Assembly (NCBI GenBank): GCA_031772625.1
Contig: CM062804.1
Location: 1,018,138,514-1,018,202,513 of the forward strand
DNA length: 64,000 nucleotides
Source: Pinus tabuliformis
Taxonomy: Eukaryota; Streptophyta; Pinopsida; Pinales; Pinaceae
Direction of reading: 5' to 3'
The stretch's first letter is position 1, and each line of letters opens with the position of its first letter. The notes beneath the pieces are model-generated. The model had not been told where the DNA came from. It searched no databases and worked only from the letters and a program-made list of their open reading frames with translations. Both the position numbers and the translations under genes were made by a program. Positions 23,258 to 33,826 of this stretch are shown one piece after another.

Positions 23258-23665
23258 TCAATCTAATGCTTTATTAGCGATAGAATCCGCTAATGAATTG
23301 TCAGATCGTGGAATGTGAAAATAAGTAATAAAAACAAATGATCTTTGCAACACCCTCACTCTCCAAAATTGGCGATATAAATAAGGATCCCGAACCCGAT
23401 AAATGTTATTCAATTGTGAGACTACTAGCTGTGAGTCAAGATACACTACCAACGAATCAATTCCATAAGAAATAGCTTCAGATAGTAAATTAATGATAAC
23501 AGTATATTCGGCAATATTATTTGACGCACAACCAATACATACTCCCCTTAACACCATCAATTGACTAGATGGATAATAAATCACCCAAGTTGCGGAAGCA
23601 AGATTCCAAGTGTGCCGACTAGCACCATCAGCGATTCTGAAATAGACCCAGTCATCCATCAACAC
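23258..23665 (-). CDS. Extra RNase H of copy B (open reading frame, 135 aa)
   Basis: RNase H of the additional Tat type, uninterrupted. Catalytic positions are all visible: FRIADGASRH (first Asp, near residue 11), NNIAEY (Glu, near 49), VYLDSQL (Asp, near 74) and SDNSLADSIANKALD (final Asp, near 125). It would remove RNA from RNA-DNA hybrids during reverse transcription. It survives although the RT and integrase of this copy are deleted. The intron-like ctttggcag acceptor before MLMDDWVYF matches the arrangement of copy A. It is probably not expressed as a functional protein. Confidence 0.75.
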   Translation of the reverse strand: MLMDDWVYFRIADGASRHTWNLASATWVIYYPSSQLMVLRGVCIGCASNNIAEYTVIINLLSEAISYGIDSLVVYLDSQLVVSQLNNIYRVRDPYLYRQFWRVRVLQRSFVFITYFHIPRSDNSLADSIANKALD

Positions 23666-23792
23666 CTGCCAAAGCAGATCAAAAAAGTGTTGATATCACA
23701 AAAAACTCCCGATAGAATATGTGCAAAAATACAAAATATACAAAGAAGCCATTTTCTCAGTTGTAACCTAAGCAAAGTGCCTCTTAAAGTAG

Positions 23793-24754
23793 AGCCCATC
23801 AGGGGGCTCCGCTAGATTTTTCCTAGAGACGTTTATAGGTACAGTCATTGAGCCAATCAATATATTACCTTTGGTAGATAATTATGTTGGAGCCAGAGGA
23901 ACCGTACAAACATTGCTAGTAGGCAAACTAGCGGACCTAGATTCGACTTCATGCAAAGGAGGACAAAAATATGAACAATGATATAAATCTTCCAATGGTT
24001 GATCTACAGCTCTCATTGCTTCGAATATTGCTTCATCATATGGAAAAACTGTATCTAAGCAATCCAAAGCAGAAGTGGAGTCGAGGGTCCAAGCAAGAGC
24101 CACATTACCATCTAACTCTTCCTTTGAAAAAGGAGTCGGATGGTCATCTACAGAGTTATCGATAAATTGATATCTAAGTTCTGCTGCAGACATAGAAGAT
24201 GTTATTCCACTCACCTGTCCCTCATCTGATGTGGTCGCAGATGAAGGTAAGGTTCCAGGATCCGAAAAATAATGAGTTTGAACAAAAAATTTTCGTAAAG
24301 GCTCCTTGGAGGATGAAATCGTATTGATTCTAGCTGAAGGAGGGGGAAGATCAAATACACCCATTAAGGAAGAGTACATCTCGACTCCTAGATTCTCGAT
24401 AGGTTGACGAGGGTTATCCACCAATGGAATAGTAGAATCCGAAGTTACATGAGGAAAAACTAGAGTATAATCCAATTGATCAACTTTAACAATTCTTCCC
24501 TCATGAAGAAAAAAAAGGACGCAAAATGGAGTCGAAACTATAGCATCCATTTCAAAATTCCAATTCCATCCTAAGAGGAGATTGTAACTCTAGGTTGGCA
24601 TCAATGATTTCTACTTCGACGTTAACGACCCTTCCTCCAACACCTAGAGGAAAGGTCGGGATAATCCCGTGTGGCCTATGAAAATGTCCGTCAAATGCTG
24701 TCAGAAGAGTAGGTGAAGGAATAGCCGAAGGCGATCCAATGGCCTTCCAACATG
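23793..24754 (-). pseudogene. Protease C-terminal part and linker of copy B fused in frame to the pol tail
   Basis: Continues the protease cut by the copia element: CWKAIGSPSA, then an acidic linker (CLDTVFPYDEAIFEAMRAVDQPLEDLYH). Near 23,830-23,840 it jumps from a segment equal to copy A base about 5,280 straight to one equal to copy A base about 7,975. This removes about 2.7 kb with RT, RNase H and integrase. The last codons LAEPPDGLYFKRHFA before TAG are in the same frame as the linker (both first-base positions are congruent to 1 modulo 3), so the deletion is in frame. A TAA at 23,882-23,884 and a frameshift near 24,555 now interrupt it. Confidence 0.75.
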
Positions 24755-24759
24755 ACATA

Positions 24760-25932
24760 TGTTGAGATTGCAACAAGATGATGGAGCTTAGTGAAAAGAG
24801 TCGCCTTCACTAAGTGGGCCCGCAGGAAAATTATGGCGCAAGTTCTATTTTTGGATCCCAGCAGGGATGATCACAGCAGGAGTGACCACAGCAGGGATGA
24901 TCACAGTAGGAGTGACCACAACAGGAGTGATCACAGTAGGAGTGACCAAAACAGGAGTGATCATAGCAGGAGTGATCAAAGTCTATTTTTAGACTGGCTG
25001 TCCAAAATAGAAAAGTCAAATATTATTGTCTCATAATAATATTTGGACTATAAACTTGATCTTATTCTCTTAGAGCACTTTAGTTTGAGCTACAGATGTG
25101 GCCCATGCAGCTGTCAGAAGGAAGTACGCTTTTCTTATGAGTCAGTTGAGTTGTTGCATGCATGACTTCAGTTAGAACTCAATCAGTTGAGTTTGGTGGA
25201 GTTGATTGTGGAGTTGATGGAGTTGTGTTCAGTTTGACTTGGTTAAACTAGTTGTAGTTAGCCTAACCGAAAATAGACTAATGATGAGTTGTTAAACTAA
25301 TTATTAACTCATAATACAACTATAGAATACATCAGTTAACTTAGTTGCATGTCAGTGCATGTTCAGTTCAATAGGGATAGGTGTTAGAGAATCAGATTGC
25401 TATCAGTTGTGACTATAGTTGTGCATGAGGATTTGCACAATCAAGGGATTGAGTATGCCAATGAGTTTGCTCATGTATTTGCCCAATATTATAGCTTCTG
25501 CTCACGTCTTACACAGTGTGAGTGATTCCTTGGAGGTGAAATACGAGTTTGGTAAACCATTCTCATTAATTCTTGAGCAGGTATTGAGCAGTGGAGGCAG
25601 ACAAGCAATGGAATAGATTTGGAGATCAGATCTTAGTTGTATTGTGTGTAATAGGTGGAGCTGGTACTGGATTGCTTGTGATAAGAATTGTACTTTGTAA
25701 TGTTACATGGTCTCAATCATTAATATACAGATATTTGGGGTTTTTAGCGAGATGCTTTCCCCAGGTTACATACTGTGTTAATGTGTGAATGCTCTTGATG
25801 TTTTATTGTTATTGATGCTGCTATATTGATTATCAACGTAGAGGAGCTTATGTATTGTGTATGTATTCCGCAATAGTACATGATCAGGATAATCTCTATT
25901 GAATATGTGTTAAATTATTCAAAATTTCTATA
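24760..25932 (+). repeat. 5' LTR of the copia element
   Basis: Begins TGTTGAGATTG and ends TTTCTATA, where the partner ends TTTCTACA; the terminal CA has mutated here. It contains an array of eight 15-bp units near its start. Confidence 0.95.
24855..24982 (+). repeat. 15-bp tandem array in the LTR U3 region
   Basis: Eight units of the form atcacagcaggagtg, alternating with accacag-type units, plus a partial ninth. TGATCAC and TGACCAC alternate. The same array occurs at 29,974-30,101 in the other LTR. The alternating Asp-His-Ser-Arg peptide seen across it is a repeat artefact. Iterated short motifs in U3 often act as enhancers, but that role is inference. Confidence 0.85.
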
Positions 25933-25948
25933 TGGTATCGGAGCCAAG
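25933..25948 (+). promoter_or_regulatory. Primer-binding site of the copia element
   Basis: tggtatcggagccaag directly after the LTR, matching the initiator-Met tRNA type apart from one position. Confidence 0.85.
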
Positions 25949-26193
25949 TTGATCATCAGATCTACTATTCAGGAAGTGTTTACATTCTATTTCTTCAGGC
26001 AGAGTCTGTAATCGAGCCAGGTAGCCTCTGGATTCATCCTTCCTTTGGAAGGTGAGATATCTGGTGAATGCCCATACAGTCAATCTCTGTACGAGAAATA
26101 TTGTGTTCTCAAGAATCTTAGATCCGAGGCGGTTGAGTTGGTTGCTGGTGGAATTCGAATTTGCAGCAGTGTTTTCTTGGTGGCAACGCAACA

Positions 26194-27000
26194 ATGTATT
26201 TCAACGGATTGCGATTGGAGTATGCTCTTGAGGGCAGCTCAAACTATATTGCATGGAAGGACAGGATGGAAGCAGTATTGGATGATAACGAGCTGAAGGA
26301 GTTCATAGATACGAATGTCCCAAAGCCTACTGATGCTACTCAAGTTGATGCTTGGCAAAAGAAGACCGCAAAATGTCGAAGGATTCTGTTGGAGGGCGTG
26401 AAGGATCACATTGTGTCCAGCCTTCATGGAAAGGATACTCCATATTTGATGTGGAAATCATTAACAGAATTATTCCAAAGCAAGAGCGATCAGAGGAGGT
26501 TGGCGCTCAAAGATAAACTTAGAAACATCAAATGCGAGAAGGGTGATAGTATGCCCAAGTATCTCACGAAGTTCACTCAGTGTCGAGATGAGCTGGGAAG
26601 TGTGGGGGTTACTATCGATGATGAGGACTTGGTGAGCTTGCCTCTCCTTGGTCTTCCGAAGAGTTGGCATTCCTATCAGGACTCTGTCAATGGTCGGGAG
26701 AAATTGCCAGGATGGGAAAGACTATGGTCAGATCTTGTGCAGGAGGAGATCAGGCGGAGTACCAGGGACGGATCTTCGTCAAAGGGAGCTGATGAAGAGA
26801 ATTGCGCTTTGGCTGCCAAAGCAAAGAAAGGGAAGAGCAAGAAAGCTTCTTAGTCTGGTGCGAAAGGCAAGAAGTAGGATATGTCCAAGGTGAAGTGTTT
26901 TCACTGTCACCAGCACGAACACTATGCCACTAATTGTTCGCAGAAGAAGAAGAACAAGCAGGCTATTGTATCTTCAGCAGGAGAGGCTCTAGCCTCATAG
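26194..27000 (+). pseudogene. gag: Copia gag
   Basis: Capsid protein. The start at 26,194 is the ATG in acaatgtatttc, beginning MYFNGLRLEYALEG; a Met 11 codons upstream is less likely because the UBN2-type gag similarity starts here. Motifs: NYIAWKDRMEAVL, LMWKSLTELFQ, LRNIKCEKGDSMPKYL. The zinc knuckle CFHCHQHEHYATNC (CX2CX4HX4C) lies near 26,896-26,937. In-frame TAG codons at about 26,851, 26,876 and 26,998 interrupt the C-terminal part; they sit where Gln would fit. Confidence 0.85.
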
Positions 27001-28554
27001 TTTGAAGTTGATTTTTCATTGATCGTATGCTTGGTTTCAAGTGTGATGGGATCGGTGTGGTTCTTGGACAGTGGTGCGTCTTTTCGCATGACGGGAGATA
27101 GAGATTTGTTCTTTGATCTAGAGGACAAAGATCTTGGAGTGCACATCAAGATGGGGGATGATGGTAGATACAGTGAGACCGGTATCGGTACCATTTCCTT
27201 TGAGAGGGAGTCTGGTAAACCCTTTGTATTGAAGGAAGTCATGCATGTTCCAGGATTTAAGAAGAATCTTATCTCAGTGGCGATGTTAGAAGACAAGGGG
27301 TATGATGTTGTTTTCAGCGAGGGAAAGGCCTTCTTGCGTAGCAAGACAACTGGTGAGACCCGGAAGATAGGGGTTTGAGTGAGGAACCTTTATCAGTTGC
27401 ATGTAGATAGATGCGCAGCAATGGCAGGCAAGGAAAAAGGATTGGTGAGCCAGGATGATGGCAAGTTGTGGCACAGGAGATTGGGTCACCTTCAACATGG
27501 AGCCTTGAAGATACTGCAGCAGATCACTACAGGGCTTCCTAAAGGCACACTTGCGCAATCAGATCAGTGCAAGGGGTGTACTTTGGGGAAGTTTGTGAAA
27601 GCCACCTTTCACGAGAAGGATAGTCGCGCCACGATGATCCTTGAGAGAATTCACACAAACGTGTGTGGACCTTCCTCAGTTGCTTCGACAGAAAAACACA
27701 GGTATTATGTGATTTTTGTTGATGATTTATCTCGTAAGTGTTGGATCTTCTTCATGTAGAAGAAGAGCGAGACATATTCAAAGTTATTTGAATTCAAAGC
27801 ACTGGTCGAGAAGGAGCCGGTGAAGAAGGTGAAGGCTCTTAGGAGCAATAATGGTGGTGAATACATCTCGGACGAGTTCAAGGATTTCCGCAAGGCAGAA
27901 GGGATTCGAAGAGAGCTCATAGATCCCCATAACCCACAACAGAACGGGGTAACTGAGCGGAAGAACAGAACTATTATGGGTGCTGCACGGGCAATGTTGC
28001 ATGATCAGGGCCTACCCCTTCACTTGTGGGTGGAAGCATGCAATACAGTAGTTTATGTGCAGAACCGTTGTCCTCACAGGATACTTGGCATGAGTACACC
28101 TGAGGAGTCTTATTCTAGTAAGAAGCCTGATCTTTCTCATTTGAGGATTTTTGGTGCTAACATTTATATGCATGTGACGAAGGATGCTAGGAAGAAGTTG
28201 GAGCCAACCGCAGAGGTTGGGATATTTGTGGGGTACACTGATACACCCCACAACTATCGTGTGTATTTTCCAGACAGTGGTAAAACTGTCGTGCGACGGG
28301 ATATAAAATTTCAGGAGGAGAAAGCCATGAAGTGTTCTCTTGAGAGGGAGCTACACTTGCATGCAGATGAGGAGCTATTAGTTCCTAAGGATGAGCTTCA
28401 GGAAGTGGATCAGCCACAGGACGAGGTTCATGGAGTGGAAGAGACCACTCATGCAGCGCCAACCATCAGAGGGCGAAAGCAGTTGACAGAAGCTGAGCGA
28501 CTGGCTCAAGATGCAGAGAAAGTTGTGGGACCACCTATAGCCCAACGCAGGTAG
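27001..28554 (+). pseudogene. Copia protease and integrase
   Basis: Same frame as gag. Protease motif WFLDSGASFRM near 27,060. Integrase zinc-binding pattern: HRRLGHLQHG near 27,472 and QCKGCTLGKF near 27,566. In the core the first expected Asp is Asn (ERIHTNVCGP, near 27,655) and the second expected Asp is also Asn (LRSNNGGEY, near 27,840); the Glu is kept in GVTERKNRT near 27,950. Both losses are G-to-A changes. Stops near 27,376 and 27,757 interrupt the frame. The integrase C-terminal part extends to about 28,400, followed by a variable linker with an Asp/Glu-rich tail. Confidence 0.85.
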
Positions 28555-29330
28555 AGATAGTCACCTGATTGGTACACTGGATACATGGCTCTTATGAGCA
28601 AGTGTGTTGTGACTGAGCCATCCTCTTTCGAGGAAGCTGTGGAGGATCCTACATGGGTAGACGCCATGGTGGAAGAGTATGATTCTATTGTCAGAAACAG
28701 TGCATGGGAGATTGTTCCTAGACCGGAAGGGAAATCAGTGGTGGGTTCGAGATGGATCTACAAAGTTAAGCAGGCAGTTGACGGGAGTGTAGAGAAGTAC
28801 AAGGCAAGATTTGTTTCCCGAGGCTTTTCACAGATAGAGGGGATTGATTATGAGGAGACCTTTGCACCTGTCGCAAGGTATTCTTCCATACAGACGATTC
28901 TTGCTCTCTTAGCGTAGATGGGATGGCACATTCATCGGATGGATGTGAAGACTGTGTTCCTCAATGGAGTCATTGAGGAGGAGGTGTACATTCAGCAACC
29001 CGAAGGCTTTGAGGTTTTCAACAGCGAGTTGCATGTGTGCAGGCTCAAGAGAGAATTGTATGGGTTGAAGCAAGCACCACGCGCTTGGTACACACGGATA
29101 GACAGCTATTTTACGGGACTTGGATTCTCCAAGAGCGAGGCGGATCCTAACCTATACCAGATTGTGGTGGAGGGTAAGTTTCTTATCATTGTACTGTATG
29201 TTGATGATTTGATTGTAACAGGTGATGAGCTGTTGATACTGTCATGCAAGAAGGATCTTGCTACAGAGTTTGAGATGAAGGACTTGGGCCTCCTTCACTA
29301 TTTCCTAGGATTGGAAATATGGCAGCGATG
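28555..29330 (+). pseudogene. Copia reverse transcriptase
   Basis: Copia RT: SFEEAVEDPTWVDAM, SRWIYKVK, KARFVSRGF, DYEETFAPVAR, HRMDVKTVFLNG, LYGLKQAPRAWY, and the catalytic VLYVDDLIVTG near 29,195. A TAG at 28,915-28,917, between LALLA and MGWHIH, is most simply a former Gln codon. The frame is lost near 29,330, after HYFLGLEIWQ. Confidence 0.88.
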
Positions 29331-29869
29331 GACTGTTTGTTTCTCAGGGAAAGTATGCTCGGGAGATAATGGAGAAGTTCAACATGCATGGCTGCAAGCC
29401 TGTTGATACTCCTCTTCCTGGAGGTTGGAGGAAGGAGGATACCACTTCGGGAGAAGAAGTGGATGCCATTGTTTATCGACAGTTGGTGGGGTCACTGATG
29501 TATTTGGTCAATACATGACCCGATATATGCTATGCAGTTAACCAGCTTTCACAAGCTATGATTAAGCCTACCAAGCTCTTCTGGAAGGCGGGCAAGCATG
29601 TATTGCGCTACTTCAGAGGCACATCAGGATATGGATCTTGATACAAATAGGAGGATGCAGATTGGGCAGGGAGCTCAAGAGGCCAAGTATATGGTAGCAA
29701 GGACATCAGGTACCATCATATCAAAGATTGTGTGCAGCGGAGGATCATGTTGCTTTCGTACATTCCAACGGAGGATCGGGATGCTGATATTCTGACGAAG
29801 GCTCTCACCCAGAGCAAATTGGAATACCACCGAGGCAGGATAGGGGTTGCTAATAATCCATATCTTGTC
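29331..29869 (+). pseudogene. Copia RNase H remnant with internal deletion
   Basis: After a frameshift the usual C-terminal blocks appear in shifting frames: VDTPLPGG, VYRQLVGSLMYLVNT, PDICYAVNQLS, then the end of pol near ADILTKAL (29,788). The middle of RNase H is missing: ADWAGS at about 29,657 is followed almost at once by QEAKYMVA, where roughly 60-70 codons are expected in copia RNase H. The enzyme would be inactive. Confidence 0.7.
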
Positions 29870-29878
29870 AAGAGGGAG
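29870..29878 (+). promoter_or_regulatory. Polypurine tract of the copia element
   Basis: aagagggag immediately before the 3' LTR, the expected plus-strand primer site. Confidence 0.8.
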
Positions 29879-31051
29879 TGTTGAGATTGAAACAAGATGA
29901 TGGAGCTTAGTGAAAAGAGTCACCTTCACTAAGTGGGCCCGCAGGCAAATTATGGTGCAAGTTCTATTTTTGGATCCCAGCAGGGATGATCACAGCATGA
30001 GTGACCACAGCAGGGATGATCACAACAGGAGTGACCACAGTAGGAGTGATCACAGTAGGAGTGACCACAGTAGGAGTGATCACAGCAGGAGTGATCAAAG
30101 TCTATTTTTAGACTGGCTGTCCAAAATAGAAAAGTCAAATATTATTGTCTCATAATAATATTTGGACTATAAACTTGATCTTATTCTCTTGGAGCACTTC
30201 AGTTTCAGCTACAGATGTGGCCCATGCAGCTGTCAGAAGGAAGTACGCTTTTCTTATGAGTCATTTGAGTTGTTGCATGCATGACTTCAGTTAGAACTCA
30301 ATCAGTTGAGTTTGGTGGAGTTGATTGTGGAGTTGATGGAGTTATGTTCAGTTTGACTTGGTTAAACTAGTTGTAGTTAGTCTAACTGCAAATAGACTAA
30401 TGATGAGTTGTTAAAATAATTATTAACTCATAATACAACTATAGAATACATCAGTTAACTCAGTTGCATGTCAGTGCATGTTCAGTTCAACAGGGACAGG
30501 TGTTAGAGAATCAGATTGCTATCAGTTGTGACTATAGTTGTGCATGACGATTTGCACAATCAAGGGATTGAGTATGCCAATGAGTTTGCTCATGTATTTT
30601 CCCAGTATTATAGCCTCTTCTCACATCTTACACAGTGTGAGTGATTCCTTGGAGGTGAAATACGAGTTTGGCAAACCATTCTCATTAATTCTTGAGCAAG
30701 TATTGAGCAGCGGAGGTAGGCAAGCAGTGGAATAGATTTGGAGATCAGATCTTAGCTATATTGTGTGTAACAGGTGGAGCTGGTACTGGATTTCTTGTGA
30801 TAAGCATTGTACTTTGTAATGTTACATGGTCTCAATCATTAATATACAGATAGTTGGGGTTTTTAGCGAGATGCTTTCCTCGGGTTACATACTGTGTTAA
30901 TGTGTGAATGCTCTTGATGTTTTATTGTTATTGATGCTGCTATATTGATGATCAACGTAGAGGAGCTTATGTATTGTGTATGTGTTCTGAAATAGTACAT
31001 GATCAGGATAATCTCTGTTGAATATGTATTAAATTATTCAAAATTTCTACA
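29879..31051 (+). repeat. 3' LTR of the copia element
   Basis: Same length as the 5' LTR, with the same 15-bp array at 29,974-30,101. It starts TGTTGAGATTG and ends TTTCTACA. Confidence 0.95.
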
Positions 31052-31056
31052 ACATA

Positions 31057-33826
31057 GACATGACACATGTGGAAGCTCCCTCATCTATAACTGTCTAAAA
31101 AATATTGGTTTTCCTGTAAGTATACTTTATCTGGAAATTCATATGATGAGGAAGTCTCTTTTTGACATTGTGCATATCAAAAGTGAGAGCTAAATAATTA
31201 TTCGGATGTACTGCCCCGATTGCCGAAAGCAAATCACTTCTTTGAGCTAGACACGACTGGAGTACCTCTAAAGTAGACATTTCGCATGGACTTTGAGCCA
31301 GATCTTCTACAATGGAGTAGTTCTGGGCTGCCCTAGCATTAGGGTTAATAGTAGCGCGCTTGGCGGAACCTTTTGGTATCTGAGATATAGACTCGACAGA
31401 GGGTCGCTCAATATGAAGTGGGTCCATAGTTCTAGGAACATATTTATCCTTGGATGCTTTAGCTTCACCATAATCCCATGAACGTGTAGTCACATTTACA
31501 TTAGAACTCATCATGAAAACATTTGAGGAATAATCCCCCTCTTGGTTGCCCCCTGCAGAGGTACCAGGGTTAGAGTTTGTGCCAGTAAGCAACTGTTGCC
31601 CTTGGGGGAAATGGTTAGTTAAGACTGTTTGGGAGTTAGAAGACCCTTGCTGCACTAACAAGCTCTGAGCTTCTTGAATTTTTGGGTAGAGATGAGTCAG
31701 ATGATCTACACTGCACAACTTGCAAGGAAATTTAAATTTCTTCTTAGACTCATTTATACCCTCATCGACACCATCACCAGGTTTATTTGCATTACCCTTC
31801 CCATATTGATTCTTCTTTTTACCTCGTCCCTTCTTCTTCCCATCGGAATTTTGATTTCCTTTTGGGTTAGAAGCTTGAACAACATTTACGGAAGAAGGTT
31901 GGGAAGGTGAAGGAGTAGGTGGTGCAGCCTGATTGGAAGAAGCAGTTTGTAGAGCCAACTGCTGTAATTGGCTTAAAAGATTCACTGCATTCACATCAAT
32001 CAATCCAACAATACCGTCAGCATGCGGACTTGGCTTCTGTTTTGCTATATCAACCGTGGATCTAGGAGCATTAGGTAAGATTTTCTAAAGAGTCCCAGAC
32101 TGAGAATATATCAGTTCTAACTATTGGGCGTGAAAGATAGCTTTCTCTTCTGAATAAACCCCGGACATAGATACATCCTTGGAGATCTCGGGTTGTAATG
32201 ATTTTAAAAACCACTCGAGATAGATTTCAGGTGGAATTTTGGCTTTGATGAGCCTCTTTCTCCATCTCCATTCCTGAATATGATTAGAAATGTGAGTAGC
32301 CGTGTCCTGATGAAAATTGGCCAGAAGTTTAGTTTCGGCTTCGTAATGGACAAGCAACTAGAAATGGTTTAATAAAATGTTAAACAAATCGGCAAAAGAC
32401 GTAAAGGTGCCCCCTGGAAACTCTATATACCACTTAGCCACATTCCCAGTTAAGGTGCAGTGAAATAATCTCAACCTGATCGAATCATCGATTATGGAGT
32501 TAGATGAACACCATAAATGGAACGTGGTTACGTGGTCGCCCGGGTCTTCACCACTCTTCCCTTCAAATTTTGGGATATCCGTGGAAGTTTGGTTGGGACC
32601 GAAGGCCAAGTTGAATTGTATCTGATCGGATCATTCATCAACTTAGTCAAGTATGGTAGATTGAGCATGGCCAGAAACGGAAGTCACGGAGGACCTTGGG
32701 GATTCCACCTAGATTGGGTGGGTTTCCCAAAAGTCGAAAAAGAATGACCTGGATTTTGAAAGGCACCAGGTTGCCCGAATTAATTGGTAGAACCTACTGA
32801 ACCAAAAGGTGACCCTTGTGGTCCGGTAAAACTTGGAGTTTGACCAAATCCAGTCGAAAAACCTCCGTAACCGGCAAAGTTTCCCCCTAACGAATTATTA
32901 TAAGAAGCTGACAACCCTTGGTAGGGGTTCCAAGCATTAGCTAAGGGTGGAAAACTTTGAAATGAATTCACTGAGGAATACGGCACATTCCCTTGTTGGC
33001 CGAAAAATTGACTCCCAGTTCCTATCCCGCTAACTGCAAGGTTTATCCAACTTTGGAAGGGATTACTACCTTGATCTGTGAAAGGAAAAGGCATAGACCC
33101 CATTGTCAGATTGGAATGTGGTATATGACCACTTCCAAATGGGAAACCCTGAAAAGAGGTCGATCCACTCATCATGGATGTGGAGGTGGTTAATGGTATA
33201 CTTAATGGAACTAAAGGAATACCTTGAGAGGGCATTCCAAAAGGGAAGAATCCAAAACTGGATGCATTAGCTTGGGAACATCCACTCATCGATGGAATGG
33301 AAGTAGACCCAAAAAAGGATGTGCTGGCAGTAGACCCAAATAAATATGTCGAAGTGATGGAAATAGTTCCTCACCCTTGTACTGATATAGGAGTCTGCAT
33401 ACTTGTAGCACTCATGGTGGATGCCATGCTTCCAGCAGTGGTCATCGAAGGGATGTTTGTGTGTGGAACTATGCTTGAAGGCCTATCTGTCAAAGTTTCG
33501 ATGTATAACAATACGTTCGGATGATCAGAAGGGAGAGGAGAATTCAGAGCAGGAATTGACTCTGAGAGCTCTTCTTCCTCAATATTATCTTCTGACTAGA
33601 AGAGTACTCGAGAAAGAACTGGTGTGTTCCTCCCTAACTCTATGGTAGTACTAGGTCTACCTTGTACACTAATGCCCCCAAGCGGAGGATCAATCTCTGA
33701 TGTGCCAGCTACCACTAGTTGAAAACCATTGTCAAAATCGCTCCTATGCCTTCTAGGAGAAGGCTCTGGACTCGCAGGTGAAAGCCCATGAAGTCTACAG
33801 GACCATCTAAGTGATCGGTCAGCCAC
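31057..33826 (-). pseudogene. gag: Gag and protease start of copy B
   Basis: ATG at 33,826 gives MADRSLRWSC, the better-preserved start for the family. A Gly/Phe/Ser/Gln-rich region (33,289-32,780) follows, then after a frameshift near 32,610 the gag domain (DHVTTFHLWCSSNS, NVAKWYIEFPGG) and a Lys-rich stretch. The zinc knuckle reads CKLCSVDHLTHLY near 31,730, so its last Cys is Tyr. Near 31,075-31,110 the protease motif VIDEGASTCVMSM appears (after a further frame change) just before the copia insertion. Comparison with copy A lets most stops be placed as former Gln codons. Confidence 0.82.

Larger units (their letters stand above)
24760..31051 (+). mobile_element. Ty1/copia LTR retrotransposon nested in copy B's protease
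   Basis: Two LTRs of 1,173 bp each (24,760-25,932 and 29,879-31,051), TSD ACATA on both sides (24,755-24,759 and 31,052-31,056), Met-type primer-binding site, polypurine tract, and gag-protease-integrase-RT-RNase H order, which defines copia. The insertion lies about a dozen codons after the DEGAS protease motif of copy B. LTR differences are few (roughly 3-5% by eye), so it is younger than copy B. The gag-pol frame is single but carries several stops and lost integrase catalytic residues. Confidence 0.95.

Noticed and set aside
8050..23700. Giant inverted repeat as one structure
   Set aside because: The two arms are separate Tat-like insertions in opposite orientation; copy B has its own target duplication inside another element.
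24791..25036. Asp-His-Ser-Arg repeat ORF, and possible CRISPR-like array
   Set aside because: A 15-bp tandem array without spacers inside an LTR, in a plant sequence; neither a protein nor CRISPR.
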